Origin: Marinifilum sp. N1E240
Lineage (GTDB): Bacteria; Bacteroidota; Bacteroidia; Bacteroidales; Marinifilaceae
Reading direction: 5' to 3'
NCBI RefSeq assembly: GCF_009295825.1
Contig: NZ_WHKF01000001.1
Coordinates: 213,088 to 277,087 of the forward strand
Length of the DNA stretch: 64,000 nucleotides
Under the pieces are notes generated by a model that did not search any database, was not told the origin of the DNA, and was given only the letters and a program-made list of their open reading frames with translations. The translations under genes were made by a program, and so were the position numbers. Position 1 is the stretch's first letter, and the number at the start of each line of letters is the position of its first letter. Positions 18,342 to 27,981 of the stretch are shown here, one piece after another.

Positions 18342-20759
18342 TTATTCATCTCTCAAACTTTCTACAGGATTTCTTCTGGCAGCTCTAAAGGATTGTATCG
18401 ATACTGTTAGTAGAGTAATTCCCATTGCTATGAACCCCGATAATGCAAATATCCACCAGGAGAGTTCGGTTTTATATGCAAATATTTGAAGCCACTTTTG
18501 CATAAAGACATAGGCAATAGGGCAGGCAATAACAAATGCAATAAATGTCCATTTTGTAAAATCTTTAAGAAGCATAGACATTATTTCTATTGTTTTTGCA
18601 CCGTTTACTTTTCGTACACCTATTTCTTTATTATTTTTTCGTGTAGTTATTGTAATAAGTCCTAAAAGTCCCAGACATGCTACAAATATTGAAAGCACAG
18701 TAAATAAAAGTAGAATGGTACCAAATTGTTGATCCGCATAATATAACTCACTTAGGCGATTATCCAGAAAATTGTAAATATACGGATCATCAGGATAGAC
18801 CAATTGCCATTTTTTTTGAATAAAATTTAGTGTGGTACTAATATCCGTAGTATTAATTCGAACTGAATAGGTTCCAAAATTTGAAGGATGATTAAAGAAG
18901 TAAACTGTTGGTTGAAGTTTACATTTTAAGCTTTCTTGATGGAAATCAGCAATAACGCCTCTTATTTGATTTTTGGAATCGTTATTTATTAGATAACTGC
19001 CAATTGCATCTTTAGGATTTGGAAAGCCAAGTAACGTACTTGCTGTTTCATTTATTAAAACTTGTTGTTTGTTACTGTATTCTTTTAAGCTGGTATTGTT
19101 TCCGGCTAACCATCGAATGTTAAAAACATCAATAAAATGTTCATCAATAGAATTTGTTTTGAAGGAGTTATCGATTTTTCGATCATCTAAAAACTGATAA
19201 GATATATCACTAAATAATTGTGAACCTATTCCGGTACCAGAACTGGTTACGGAGTTGATTAGACTATTAGTAAGCAATTCATGTTTGAAACTTTTATACT
19301 TGTCTTGTTTCGTGCTATCCATGTTAAGTGTACATGGTGCATCAATCATTATTATTTGTTCTTTTTGATAACCTAAATCTTTTGATTGAATAAACTTAAG
19401 CTGTTTGTTTATTGATATTACACCTATTGTTAGTACGATTGATGCTGTGAGTTGAAATATGATTAATATTTTTTTGAAGTTTAGACTTCCCGAATTGGAA
19501 AGCTTATATCCTTTAATTGAATTTTGAGGCGTAAGAGATGCTATTATCAATGCAGGATAAATGCTTGATATTACAACTCCCATAAATAAGAGTGCAGGAA
19601 ATAGAAGATACAACCATTGATTTTCGATTAAGTAAGAAAATATTGGTTTACCAGAAAGAGATTCAATTTTTGGAATAAAGAGGAATATAAATACTATAGA
19701 AATAAGAACACTTATGGAATTGACAATGAAAACTTCGGTTACGAATTGCTTAATTACATTTGATTTTGATGCTCCATTTACCTTCCTAATGCTTATCTCT
19801 TTTAAATTGTCATAAAGTGAGCTGTTGATTAAATTGAAATAGTTAATCCAGGCAATCGAGATTATTAGAATGCCTATGATAAGAATAATATCTGCATCAC
19901 GTTTAGAGCCATTTACTTTAAATTCATTCTCAATTTGTGAGTTTAAATGAATATCACAAATTGCTTGCAGATTAAAATTGTATTGAAAATTATCCTCTTT
20001 AAGTCGCTCCGGTAAATGTTTGTCAACTATTGTATTGATCTTATTCTTGATTGCATTTTTATCAGTGTTTTCCTTTAATTGCACGTAAGTGTAAAGCCAG
20101 GAATCTCCTTCCCAATTGATATTATTTGTTCCCCAACCTGGCCATAATACATTTCCTGTACTTAAAGACAAGAGAACCTTAAAATTAAAATGGCTGTTGT
20201 CGGGTAGTGATTTAAAGACTCCTTTTACCGTAAATGCTAATTGTTCGTTTACATAGATAGTTTTATTCAGAGGATCTTCATTGCCAAAATAAAATTTAGC
20301 CATTTCATCTGAAAGTACTGCGGAGTATGGATCAGCAAGAGCTGTGTTACGATCTCCAACGATCATTTCCACAGGAATAACATTTAAAAATGTGGAATCT
20401 ACCCAAAATAAATCTACTCTTTTTTGTTTTTCTCCCTTCAAATAAACCAGGCATTTTTCATATCCAGCTCTAGCATATTCTTTAACTTCAGGAAGTTCTT
20501 TTTTTAGTAAAGGTCCAATAGAATAGCTTGAGGTAGCTTTGTTAAATATGGTTCTATCATTTTGTTTTAATTCAAGGCTAAGTCTGTAGATATTTTCAGA
20601 ATTTGGAAAAAAGCGATCATAGCTATTTTCATAAGCAAAATATAAGCTTAGAATAAAAAATGAACTTACTCCAACACACAGACCAATGATATTAACTAAT
20701 GTAAAAGAATTTTTACTGAATATTTTTCGGAAGGCATATTTAAGGTATTGAACGATCAT
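18342..20759 (-). CDS. MacB/FtsX-type ABC transporter permease, third in operon
   Basis: At 805 residues this is the longest of the six paralogues. It has TM1 (LVNIIGLCVGVSSFFILSLYF), two periplasmic domains, two FtsX bundles, the NKEIGVRKVNGAKTIEI motif, and the C-terminal KTELSWWIFALSG block. It ends PVESLRDE, the only copy with Asp instead of Tyr at the penultimate position. A 55-bp gap separates it from the upstream permease gene. Confidence 0.88.
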   Translation of the reverse strand: MIVQYLKYAFRKIFSKNSFTLVNIIGLCVGVSSFFILSLYFAYENSYDRFFPNSENIYRLSLELKQNDRTIFNKATSSYSIGPLLKKELPEVKEYARAGYEKCLVYLKGEKQKRVDLFWVDSTFLNVIPVEMIVGDRNTALADPYSAVLSDEMAKFYFGNEDPLNKTIYVNEQLAFTVKGVFKSLPDNSHFNFKVLLSLSTGNVLWPGWGTNNINWEGDSWLYTYVQLKENTDKNAIKNKINTIVDKHLPERLKEDNFQYNFNLQAICDIHLNSQIENEFKVNGSKRDADIILIIGILIISIAWINYFNLINSSLYDNLKEISIRKVNGASKSNVIKQFVTEVFIVNSISVLISIVFIFLFIPKIESLSGKPIFSYLIENQWLYLLFPALLFMGVVISSIYPALIIASLTPQNSIKGYKLSNSGSLNFKKILIIFQLTASIVLTIGVISINKQLKFIQSKDLGYQKEQIIMIDAPCTLNMDSTKQDKYKSFKHELLTNSLINSVTSSGTGIGSQLFSDISYQFLDDRKIDNSFKTNSIDEHFIDVFNIRWLAGNNTSLKEYSNKQQVLINETASTLLGFPNPKDAIGSYLINNDSKNQIRGVIADFHQESLKCKLQPTVYFFNHPSNFGTYSVRINTTDISTTLNFIQKKWQLVYPDDPYIYNFLDNRLSELYYADQQFGTILLLFTVLSIFVACLGLLGLITITTRKNNKEIGVRKVNGAKTIEIMSMLLKDFTKWTFIAFVIACPIAYVFMQKWLQIFAYKTELSWWIFALSGFIAMGITLLTVSIQSFRAARRNPVESLRDE

Positions 20760-20814
20760 GTTTGATAGGTTTTAATTTTAATCAAGGGTTAGATTTGATG
20801 TTTATTCAAAGAGA

Positions 20815-23202
20815 TCATTCATACCTTAAACTCTCCACTGGATTTTTCTTTGCTGCTTTCCAAGATTGCCATGAAACAGTTAGTAAAGAAATACCCATAG
20901 CAACTATACCTGCTAATGCGAATATCCACCACGAAAGTTCAGTTCTATAGGCAAAGTTTTCTAACCATTTGTTCATAACATACCAGGAAACCGGACAGGC
21001 TGGTATAAAGGCAATGAATACCAGTTTTGAAAAGTCCTGATTGAGCATTTTTATGATTTCGTGAGTTTTAGCTCCATTGGCTTTTCGAACTCCAATTTCC
21101 TTTATTCTTTGTTTTCCAATAAAGAGAGACAAGCCTAATAAACCAAGGCTGGCGATTAGTATGGCAATAAATGCTAGCAAACCAATGGTTTTTGAAAATT
21201 GAATTTCAGATTGGTACAGCTCGTTAAGAGCATCATCGGTAAAAGTGATATCAAAAGCTTGTTCATCCTCGAATGATTCCCAGGTATTTCTAATTTGACC
21301 AATGGTGTTGTGGATATTATTAGTTGAAATGCGAATAACCATTTGTTTGCTTGATGAAGGAGATAAAGCCAATAGCATCGGTGGAATTTCATCCGTCAAA
21401 GAAAACATGTGAAAATCGGCAATAAGCCCACGTACTATTCCAAAGTTTGTTTTTTTACCAATTAGATCCGTTAAACCTAAGGCATTGGCAGCCGATTGAT
21501 TTACCAAAACACCCGATTGATGTTTCTCTATCTGAAAATCTTCTCCTAAGAGAATTTTGATTCCCATTGTTTTTGCAAAATCATAATCTACAAACAAACC
21601 TGATACTGAAACGTCCTCATCTGGTCGATCAAAACGTTTAATTCCCATATACATGTGATTGCTTGTTGGAGGAAGCCACATTGCAGAACTTACTGATTTT
21701 ACAGATGGTATTTTTAGTAATTTTTGCTTTAAAATATCCTTATTCCTATCTCCAATATTTACGCTTACTAATTCGTCTTTGGCAAAGCCCAAATCCTTAG
21801 TAAAAGCATAGTTTACTTGCTTTTGAATAACAAAGGTGGAGGAAAGTAAAACGATGAAAATCAAAATTTGAAAAACAATCATTGCTTTTTGCAATGTGAA
21901 TTTTTGATTTTGACCCGCTTTTGTTCCTTTAAGCATAATGGTTAATTGCGATTGTTTAAATCTTAAGAATGTTGCACCAGCAGTAATTAAACCAGTCACA
22001 ATGGTTAAGGCGATTAGAATGCTGAATCCTGCTATAAAATTTGCATCAATTTGCAGTGAATAGGATTTACCCAATAACTCACTAATAAAAGGCAAGGAAA
22101 CTTGTGCTAAAGCAATGGCAAACGGTAAGGCAAGTAAGGATAATAAGCAGTAATCGAATAATAATTGTTGAAGAATATCTTTTTGGGAGGCTCCAAATGT
22201 TTTCCTAACAGCAAAACTTTTTAATCGGGTTATGGCTTGTGCTAATGCCAGGTTTAGATAATTAATGCAGGCTACAATTAGAATCAAGAATCCGATACTA
22301 CCCAATACAAATAGCATTTTTAAATCTCCAGAATCGGTTTTATGATTGTCAATATATCCACCTGATTTAAAGTACACATCCTTTAAGGCTTGAGCAGATA
22401 GTGTGTATTTTTTCTTGCTATTGGAATATTCATTTCCCAATTTTAATAGCTTCTCCTGAAAAAGAGGAATGGATACAGATTCTTTAAGTAGTAAATAATT
22501 GGTAAAGAATACACTTGTCCAGGCATCCTTCATGCTTTTTCGATCTACCTGATTTCCACCTGTAATTATGTTTTTTTCTAAATCATCAAATGCAATATCC
22601 GTATTCACAATAAAATCGGCTTTTACACTTGTGTTGTTTGGAATGTCTTCAAAAATTGCAGCAACCTGCATGTGATAATCCAGGTTGTTCAATTTCATTT
22701 TTAATGGTTTACCAACAGGATTTTCACGACCAAAATATTTTTTAGCCATTGCAGCACTTAATAAAATTTGATCTTTGGTTTCATCAAATGCATGTAATTT
22801 ACCTTGTAGAATTTTAACACCAAAAACAGTAAAAAAAGAACTGTCAGTTCCCAATACCGATTCTTCTTCTATAAACTCATTGTTTTTCTGAAATTGAGTG
22901 CCGTATACATTGTACTGATGAGTGGCAGCAATTACCTCCGAAAACTTTTCTTTGGCAAGCTGACCAACCTGGTATGGATTTGTCGCCCAGTATTTATTTT
23001 CAACCTTACTGTAATTTAATACTCTGTAAATTCGATCCTTATTTTTATAAAAACTATTGTAATTCAATTCGTTTAAAATGAACACCAATACAATGGTTAC
23101 AATGCTTAAAGCCAAAACAAGTCCGGTTAGGCTGATAAGTGTACTCACTTTTTCAGTTTTAAAACGTCTTAGGCTGATAATTATATTTTGATAGAAACTC
23201 AT
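20815..23202 (-). CDS. MacB/FtsX-type ABC transporter permease, second in operon
   Basis: This 795-residue permease has the common arrangement of TM1 (TLISLTGLVLALSIVTIVLVFIL), periplasmic MacB-like domain, FtsX bundle, second periplasmic domain and FtsX bundle. The signature KEIGVRKANGAKTHEIIKM occurs near residue 690, and the protein ends KNPVESLRYE. It starts 22 bp after the first permease gene. All family elements are intact, so this is an active-looking copy and not a decaying duplicate. Confidence 0.88.
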   Translation of the reverse strand: MSFYQNIIISLRRFKTEKVSTLISLTGLVLALSIVTIVLVFILNELNYNSFYKNKDRIYRVLNYSKVENKYWATNPYQVGQLAKEKFSEVIAATHQYNVYGTQFQKNNEFIEEESVLGTDSSFFTVFGVKILQGKLHAFDETKDQILLSAAMAKKYFGRENPVGKPLKMKLNNLDYHMQVAAIFEDIPNNTSVKADFIVNTDIAFDDLEKNIITGGNQVDRKSMKDAWTSVFFTNYLLLKESVSIPLFQEKLLKLGNEYSNSKKKYTLSAQALKDVYFKSGGYIDNHKTDSGDLKMLFVLGSIGFLILIVACINYLNLALAQAITRLKSFAVRKTFGASQKDILQQLLFDYCLLSLLALPFAIALAQVSLPFISELLGKSYSLQIDANFIAGFSILIALTIVTGLITAGATFLRFKQSQLTIMLKGTKAGQNQKFTLQKAMIVFQILIFIVLLSSTFVIQKQVNYAFTKDLGFAKDELVSVNIGDRNKDILKQKLLKIPSVKSVSSAMWLPPTSNHMYMGIKRFDRPDEDVSVSGLFVDYDFAKTMGIKILLGEDFQIEKHQSGVLVNQSAANALGLTDLIGKKTNFGIVRGLIADFHMFSLTDEIPPMLLALSPSSSKQMVIRISTNNIHNTIGQIRNTWESFEDEQAFDITFTDDALNELYQSEIQFSKTIGLLAFIAILIASLGLLGLSLFIGKQRIKEIGVRKANGAKTHEIIKMLNQDFSKLVFIAFIPACPVSWYVMNKWLENFAYRTELSWWIFALAGIVAMGISLLTVSWQSWKAAKKNPVESLRYE

Positions 23203-23224
23203 AATTATTTTTGGGTTTTATTAT

Positions 23225-25591
23225 TTACTCATACCTCAAACTCTCTACAGGATTCATTTTAGCCGCTCTCCACGATTGCCACGACACAGTTAGCAATGCA
23301 ATTCCCAATGCAATGATTCCCGCTACTGGAAATATCCACCAGCTAAATTCCGTTTTGTAAGCAAATGCACTCAGCCATTTACTAAGCGAAAACCATGCTA
23401 TAGGACAAGCAATAAGGAATGCAATTCCTACCCACTTTACCAGATCTTTATTGAGCATTTTTACAATTTCTAAAGTTTTAGCACCATTGGTTTTTCTTAT
23501 TCCAATCTCCTTGGTGTGTGTCTCAACAATAAAATAGGTTAAACTGATTAAGCCCAAACAGGATAGAAGTATTGAGATAACAGTGGCATAATTCAATATC
23601 CTCTGAAACTGTCTCTCTTTTTGGTATAATGCTTCCCAAGATTCATCCAGATAGTTAATTTCCATTGGAAAATTTGGTGAAATATTACTCCAAACTCTTT
23701 CCATGGATCGAATGCAATTTTCGGTACTTGCTATATTCGAAGTATTGATTTTAAAATATGCCACTTCATCTGATTTACCACAGCTGCGAAAGCCCATTGC
23801 TCTAATAAGAGAATGTGTTGATTCATGATTGAAATCTTTAACCTCTGCGATTACTTTTCCAATTGTGCCATTGTTAGAAATGTTTGCATCTTCCAGAACT
23901 TGTATGTTAAATTTTTTGATAGCTGTTGAATTGAAAATCCAATCTTCATTTTCTTCCGAGTATTGATTGAATTGCTTTCCTCTTACCAGATCGATTCCGA
24001 AAAAGTCGAAAAAATTAGGACTGATGAACAAATTTGCAAAACCTATTTTTTGCTCTTCTCCATTGTATATCATTGGTAATCCCCAGTTGGAATGATTGTA
24101 TCCTGGTAAGGAAGATGAATAAGTAATGTCAACTATTTCCGGAATTCGTTTGATTTCAGAATTGAAGGCATCTATGCCATTTTTTATTTGAGGATTGGTT
24201 GTGACATAAAGAATTTGCTCTCTTTTAAAACCAGGATCCAATTCGCTCATGTAATTATTCTGTTTGTTAATAAGGATAATGCCACTTAGCAATACTATCG
24301 TTATACAGAATTGAAAAATAAGGAGTGAATTTCTCAAATAATTTTGCGATCGAGTATTTGTGGTATTTTTAAGTAGAGCTGTAGTTTTACCTTTACTCAA
24401 TGATATCCCTGGAATAATACCAGTTAATAGAAAAGTAAAACTCAATAGTGAAATAAATATAACCAGGTTAGTACCAGTAAAAATTTCAGCTAAAGTAAAT
24501 TCAGAATTAGTGATTTGATTTAAACCAATCAAAAGAAAATTACTTAAAACAATAACCAGAATGCTGGTAATCAAAAGAACTAAGCCTGATTCAACTGCAA
24601 TTAATTCAATTACTTTGCCTTTTTTACCTCCCAATACTTTTAAGATTCCAATATTTCTTAAACGTTTTATTTTTTGAGCAGTAACCAGGTTAATGTAATT
24701 GATACACGCCAAAAAAAGAATCAAAAATCCTGTTATTTGAATAATGGTTAAGGTAAGTAGATTACCATGTTTTAAAATTTCAATTTCAGGATGCTGACTA
24801 TAGGATTGGGTGAAGGGTTGAATTTGAAATTTTGTACGTTCTTTATAACTTTCGGGTATATTTTCAACTGAGATATTTCTTAATTTTTTATTAATGATCT
24901 CAGCAGAAATATTTGATGGAGTTTTTGCGAAAGCATTATAGTTTTGAGCTCCCCAATATTCATGATTGTTCTTAAACCAATTAATTTTAAAATTGGTAGG
25001 AACAGATAAAACAGCATCAAACTCCCAGGAACATTTGTGCGATAAGTTCTTAATTACCGCACCAACTTCTATTATTTCATTCTGTAAATAGGTTGCATTG
25101 TATTCCAGCTCTTTACCTATTGGATTTTTAGTTCCAAATATCTTTTTGGCTACCGATTCGGTCAATACAATTTTGTTTGCCGAACTTAAAGCCTCTTCTA
25201 GATTTCCATACACAGTTTCGAACTCAAACACCTTGAAAAAACAGGAGTCCGCGATTAATAGCTTATTTAATTTAAGATCAACATTTTCAAACTTTAGAAA
25301 ATTCTGAGGAGACCAAACATATCTTGCATAAGTGATCGCTTCTATCTCTGGAATTTCTTTACGAATATGTCTGGTCATTCTGCTTGATAAGTCAGGATCA
25401 TTGTTATTTAAAACAGTATAAATGTTTTCAACATCAGCAATCTCTTGATCCATAGTTTTCTCTTTGTTCACATATGAAAAAACCAGTAAACTAATGGTTA
25501 TTCCTAATGCCAATCCACCTATGTTAATCGCAGATACCAGTTTGTTTTTCTGTAAATTTTTAAAAGATATTTTAAGGTTGTGTAAGTTCAT
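23225..25591 (-). CDS. MacB/FtsX-type ABC transporter permease, first in operon
   Basis: This 788-residue permease is encoded directly downstream of the ATPase gene, separated by 122 bp. It has TM1 (INIGGLALGITISLLVFSYV), two periplasmic domains and two FtsX bundles, with KEIGIRKTNGAKTLEIV near residue 685, and ends MNPVESLRYE. It is the most likely direct partner of the ATPase in the ancestral two-gene unit (inference). The intergenic DNA upstream carries what looks like the degraded 3' end of a further permease. Confidence 0.88.
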   Translation of the reverse strand: MNLHNLKISFKNLQKNKLVSAINIGGLALGITISLLVFSYVNKEKTMDQEIADVENIYTVLNNNDPDLSSRMTRHIRKEIPEIEAITYARYVWSPQNFLKFENVDLKLNKLLIADSCFFKVFEFETVYGNLEEALSSANKIVLTESVAKKIFGTKNPIGKELEYNATYLQNEIIEVGAVIKNLSHKCSWEFDAVLSVPTNFKINWFKNNHEYWGAQNYNAFAKTPSNISAEIINKKLRNISVENIPESYKERTKFQIQPFTQSYSQHPEIEILKHGNLLTLTIIQITGFLILFLACINYINLVTAQKIKRLRNIGILKVLGGKKGKVIELIAVESGLVLLITSILVIVLSNFLLIGLNQITNSEFTLAEIFTGTNLVIFISLLSFTFLLTGIIPGISLSKGKTTALLKNTTNTRSQNYLRNSLLIFQFCITIVLLSGIILINKQNNYMSELDPGFKREQILYVTTNPQIKNGIDAFNSEIKRIPEIVDITYSSSLPGYNHSNWGLPMIYNGEEQKIGFANLFISPNFFDFFGIDLVRGKQFNQYSEENEDWIFNSTAIKKFNIQVLEDANISNNGTIGKVIAEVKDFNHESTHSLIRAMGFRSCGKSDEVAYFKINTSNIASTENCIRSMERVWSNISPNFPMEINYLDESWEALYQKERQFQRILNYATVISILLSCLGLISLTYFIVETHTKEIGIRKTNGAKTLEIVKMLNKDLVKWVGIAFLIACPIAWFSLSKWLSAFAYKTEFSWWIFPVAGIIALGIALLTVSWQSWRAAKMNPVESLRYE

Positions 25592-25639
25592 CTTTGCAGA
25601 TATTTATAAGTAAGTTTTATCTGTTTGTATTAGATAGTT

Positions 25640-25690
25640 TCCATGCAAATCTCTAATTCTCCACAGGATTTCATTTGGCTATTCTGCGCG
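25640..25690 (-). pseudogene. Possible relic of a permease 3' end
   Basis: The plus-strand segment CTCCACAGGATTTCATTTGG and its flanks resemble the 3' end of the intact permease genes (compare CTCTACAGGATTCATTTTAG at 23240), which encodes the NPVESLRYE tail. It is out of frame and followed by unrelated sequence. It is best explained as the stump of a deleted seventh permease, or as a duplication footprint, in the 122-bp gap between the ATPase and the first permease. The match is only about 35 bp and was aligned by eye. Confidence 0.4.
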
Positions 25691-25713
25691 TTTGTGGATC
25701 TTATCTTCCTATG

Positions 25714-26403
25714 CTAGGCATGCTCTGCTACCAAACTCTCTTCCGTTACTACTTTACCATCAAACAAATTGATAATTCGGTGAGCGTAACCAGCATCTTT
25801 TAAGGAGTGAGTAACCATTACAATGGTTGTTCCTTCGCGGTTTAACTCTGTAAGAAGATCCATAACTTCCTGTCCATTTTTTGAGTCGAGATTACCTGTT
25901 GGCTCATCGGCAAGAATTAATCCTGGGTTTGAAACTACGGCACGTGCAATGGCAACTCGCTGTTGCTGTCCACCCGATAATTGCTGAGGGTAATGTTGTG
26001 CACGATGACTCATGTTCATTCTATCCAGAACCTTATTCACCATCTCTTTTCTCTTCTTGCTGCTAATTCGTTGGTACACCAAAGGCATTTCTACATTTTC
26101 GAATACATTCAGTTCATCAATTAGATTAAAGCTTTGAAAAACAAAACCAATATTTCCTTTTCTCAAGTCGGTACGTTGTCCTTCTTTCAATCCAGCAACT
26201 TCCGTTTTATCAAATGTATATTGTCCTTCCGATGGATTATCCAATAAGCCAAGAATGTTTAAAAGAGTTGATTTACCACATCCTGATGGTCCCATAATTG
26301 CAGCAAATTCACCTGATTTAATGTGAAGGTTTACATTGTTTAAGGCTAGAGTTTCGATCTCATCAGTCTGAAATACTTTCGAAAGTTGTTTTGTTGTAAT
26401 CAT
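25714..26403 (-). CDS. ABC transporter ATP-binding protein (MacB/LolD type)
   Basis: The 229-residue cytosolic ATPase has all the motifs of the LolD/MacB/FtsE branch. These are Walker A GPSGCGKST (about residues 39-47), the Q-loop VFQSFNLI, the signature LSGGQQQRVAIARA, Walker B LILADEPTGNLDS, and the H-loop VTHS. It is the only ATPase in the operon and should energise all six downstream permeases. Its start faces the response-regulator gene across a 213-bp divergent gap holding candidate control sites, so it is probably the first gene of the regulated operon. Confidence 0.93.
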   Translation of the reverse strand: MITTKQLSKVFQTDEIETLALNNVNLHIKSGEFAAIMGPSGCGKSTLLNILGLLDNPSEGQYTFDKTEVAGLKEGQRTDLRKGNIGFVFQSFNLIDELNVFENVEMPLVYQRISSKKRKEMVNKVLDRMNMSHRAQHYPQQLSGGQQQRVAIARAVVSNPGLILADEPTGNLDSKNGQEVMDLLTELNREGTTIVMVTHSLKDAGYAHRIINLFDGKVVTEESLVAEHA

Positions 26404-26451
26404 CTTTATTGTTTTAAATTGAAAATTCTTTGTTAATTATTGATCACATAT

Positions 26452-26467
26452 ATCTAAAGTTGTGCCG
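26452..26467 (-). promoter_or_regulatory. Weak candidate sigma-54 promoter for the ABC operon
   Basis: On the minus strand CGGCACAACTTTAGAT aligns with the TGGCACG-N4-TTGCA consensus. The -24 half GGCAC is good; the -12 half (TAGAT) is poor. It lies about 50 bp upstream of the ATPase start and about 65 bp downstream of the inverted repeat at 26532, the geometry expected for an NtrC-type activator. It is low confidence because of the -12 mismatch. Confidence 0.28.
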
Positions 26468-26531
26468 TTAGTTGTAAGTTGCACTGTGTTAGTTGTGTAT
26501 CTGCTTTGTTTAATTGAGGTGTGTAAAATAA

Positions 26532-26550
26532 TTGGACACAGTATGTCTAA
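26532..26550. promoter_or_regulatory. Inverted repeat, candidate binding site of the response regulator
   Basis: TTGGACA-CAGTA-TGTCTAA has seven-base arms with one mismatch, and the flanking A/T pair extends it. It lies in the divergent gap between the ABC operon and the response-regulator gene, the usual place for an upstream activating sequence. Confidence 0.45.
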
Positions 26551-26616
26551 TATTTTGAAAAGCTGATTAAATTAGAGCTGCAATCAAAAAGAACAAGTCA
26601 AACGCAATACTTTCCA

Positions 26617-27981
26617 ATGAAAAAATCCAATATTCTAATTGTAGATGACAATAAAAGTGTGTTAAGTGCACTTGATTTATTATTGTCTCCTTACTGCAAG
26701 AACCTAAAGTGTTTATCATCCCCTAAGACTTTACTGTCCGAACTTCAATCGGAGCATTACGATGTTGTGTTACTGGATATGAATTTTAAGGCGGGTATCA
26801 ACAATGGAAATGAGGGGATCTTTTGGTTGAATGAGATCCTATCTCAAAATCCTGGCATTAGTGTAATCATGATTACGGCTTATGGGGATGTTGAATTGGC
26901 AGTTAAGGCCGTTCGTTCTGGGGCTACCGATTTTGTTTTGAAGCCCTGGGAAAATGAAAAAATGATTGCTACAGTTGATACGGCTTGCAAGCTGAGCCAA
27001 TCGAAGAAAGAGGTGAGGAATTTACAGCTAAAGGAGAAGCAATTGATTGAAGAAATCAACGGTCACAATAAAGATTTAATAGGTTCCTCGCCTGCATGGG
27101 AACGAGTTTTGAATTTGGTTGAAAAAGTTGCCAAGACCAATGCCAATGTTTTGATAACCGGGGAAAATGGAACTGGAAAAGAGTTGGTGGCTAAGGAAAT
27201 TCATCGCTTGTCAATAAGATCAAAGAGGGTGATGGTGAGCGTGGATATGGGTTCCATTGCTGAGTCCTTATTCGAAAGCGAATTGTTTGGACATAAGAAA
27301 GGAGCCTTTACCGATGCTCATTCCGATAGAATGGGAAAGATTGAGGCAGCTAACCGGGGAACACTTTTTCTTGATGAAATTGGCAACTTAACCATGCCAA
27401 TGCAGGCAAAACTGCTTTCGGTATTGCAAAACAGAATATTAACTCGCGTAGGAGACAATTCTATTCAGGAAGTTGATCTACGTTTGGTTTGCGCTACCAA
27501 TAGTAATTTGCAGCAAATGGTGAATGAGGGTCGATTTCGTGAGGATTTACTATACCGAATAAACACCATACAGATTGAGTTGCCACCTTTACGTGAGCGT
27601 GTTGAAGATATAGAGGAATTGGCGAATTTCTTCATCTTAAAATATGCTGACAAATACAATAAGAATCAATTAAAAATTAGTGCGAACGGAATCAGTAAAC
27701 TGAAAGGGTATCATTGGCCTGGTAATGTGAGGGAATTGCAGCATGCTATTGAAAAGGCAGTTATTCTTAGCGAAAACCATGTGTTGAATGGCTCCGATTT
27801 TATTTTTAAAACCGATGAAATTTCTGGAGTCAATCGTTTTGATGGAACCTTAGAGGAGATGGAAAGAAAATTGATAGGCGCTGCCATCGAAAAGCAAGCA
27901 GGAAATTTATCTGCTGTTTCAAATCAGTTGGGAATAAGTCGACAAACGCTTTATAATAAAATAAAAAAGTATGACCTATAA
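26617..27981 (+). CDS. Sigma-54-dependent response regulator (NtrC family)
   Basis: The 454-residue protein has three parts. The receiver domain (about 1-120) has the acidic pair Asp10/Asp11 and phosphoacceptor Asp54 (VVLLDMNF). An AAA+ sigma-54 interaction domain (about 148-375) follows, with Walker A GENGTGKE and Walker B TLFLDEIG. A Fis-type helix-turn-helix closes it (GNLSAVSNQLGISRQTLYNKI). The sigma-54 contact loop reads GAFTDA rather than GAFTGA. It overlaps the histidine kinase gene by 11 bp and faces the ABC operon, so that operon is its likely target. The start at 26617 gives a receiver of normal length. Confidence 0.93.
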   Translation: MKKSNILIVDDNKSVLSALDLLLSPYCKNLKCLSSPKTLLSELQSEHYDVVLLDMNFKAGINNGNEGIFWLNEILSQNPGISVIMITAYGDVELAVKAVRSGATDFVLKPWENEKMIATVDTACKLSQSKKEVRNLQLKEKQLIEEINGHNKDLIGSSPAWERVLNLVEKVAKTNANVLITGENGTGKELVAKEIHRLSIRSKRVMVSVDMGSIAESLFESELFGHKKGAFTDAHSDRMGKIEAANRGTLFLDEIGNLTMPMQAKLLSVLQNRILTRVGDNSIQEVDLRLVCATNSNLQQMVNEGRFREDLLYRINTIQIELPPLRERVEDIEELANFFILKYADKYNKNQLKISANGISKLKGYHWPGNVRELQHAIEKAVILSENHVLNGSDFIFKTDEISGVNRFDGTLEEMERKLIGAAIEKQAGNLSAVSNQLGISRQTLYNKIKKYDL

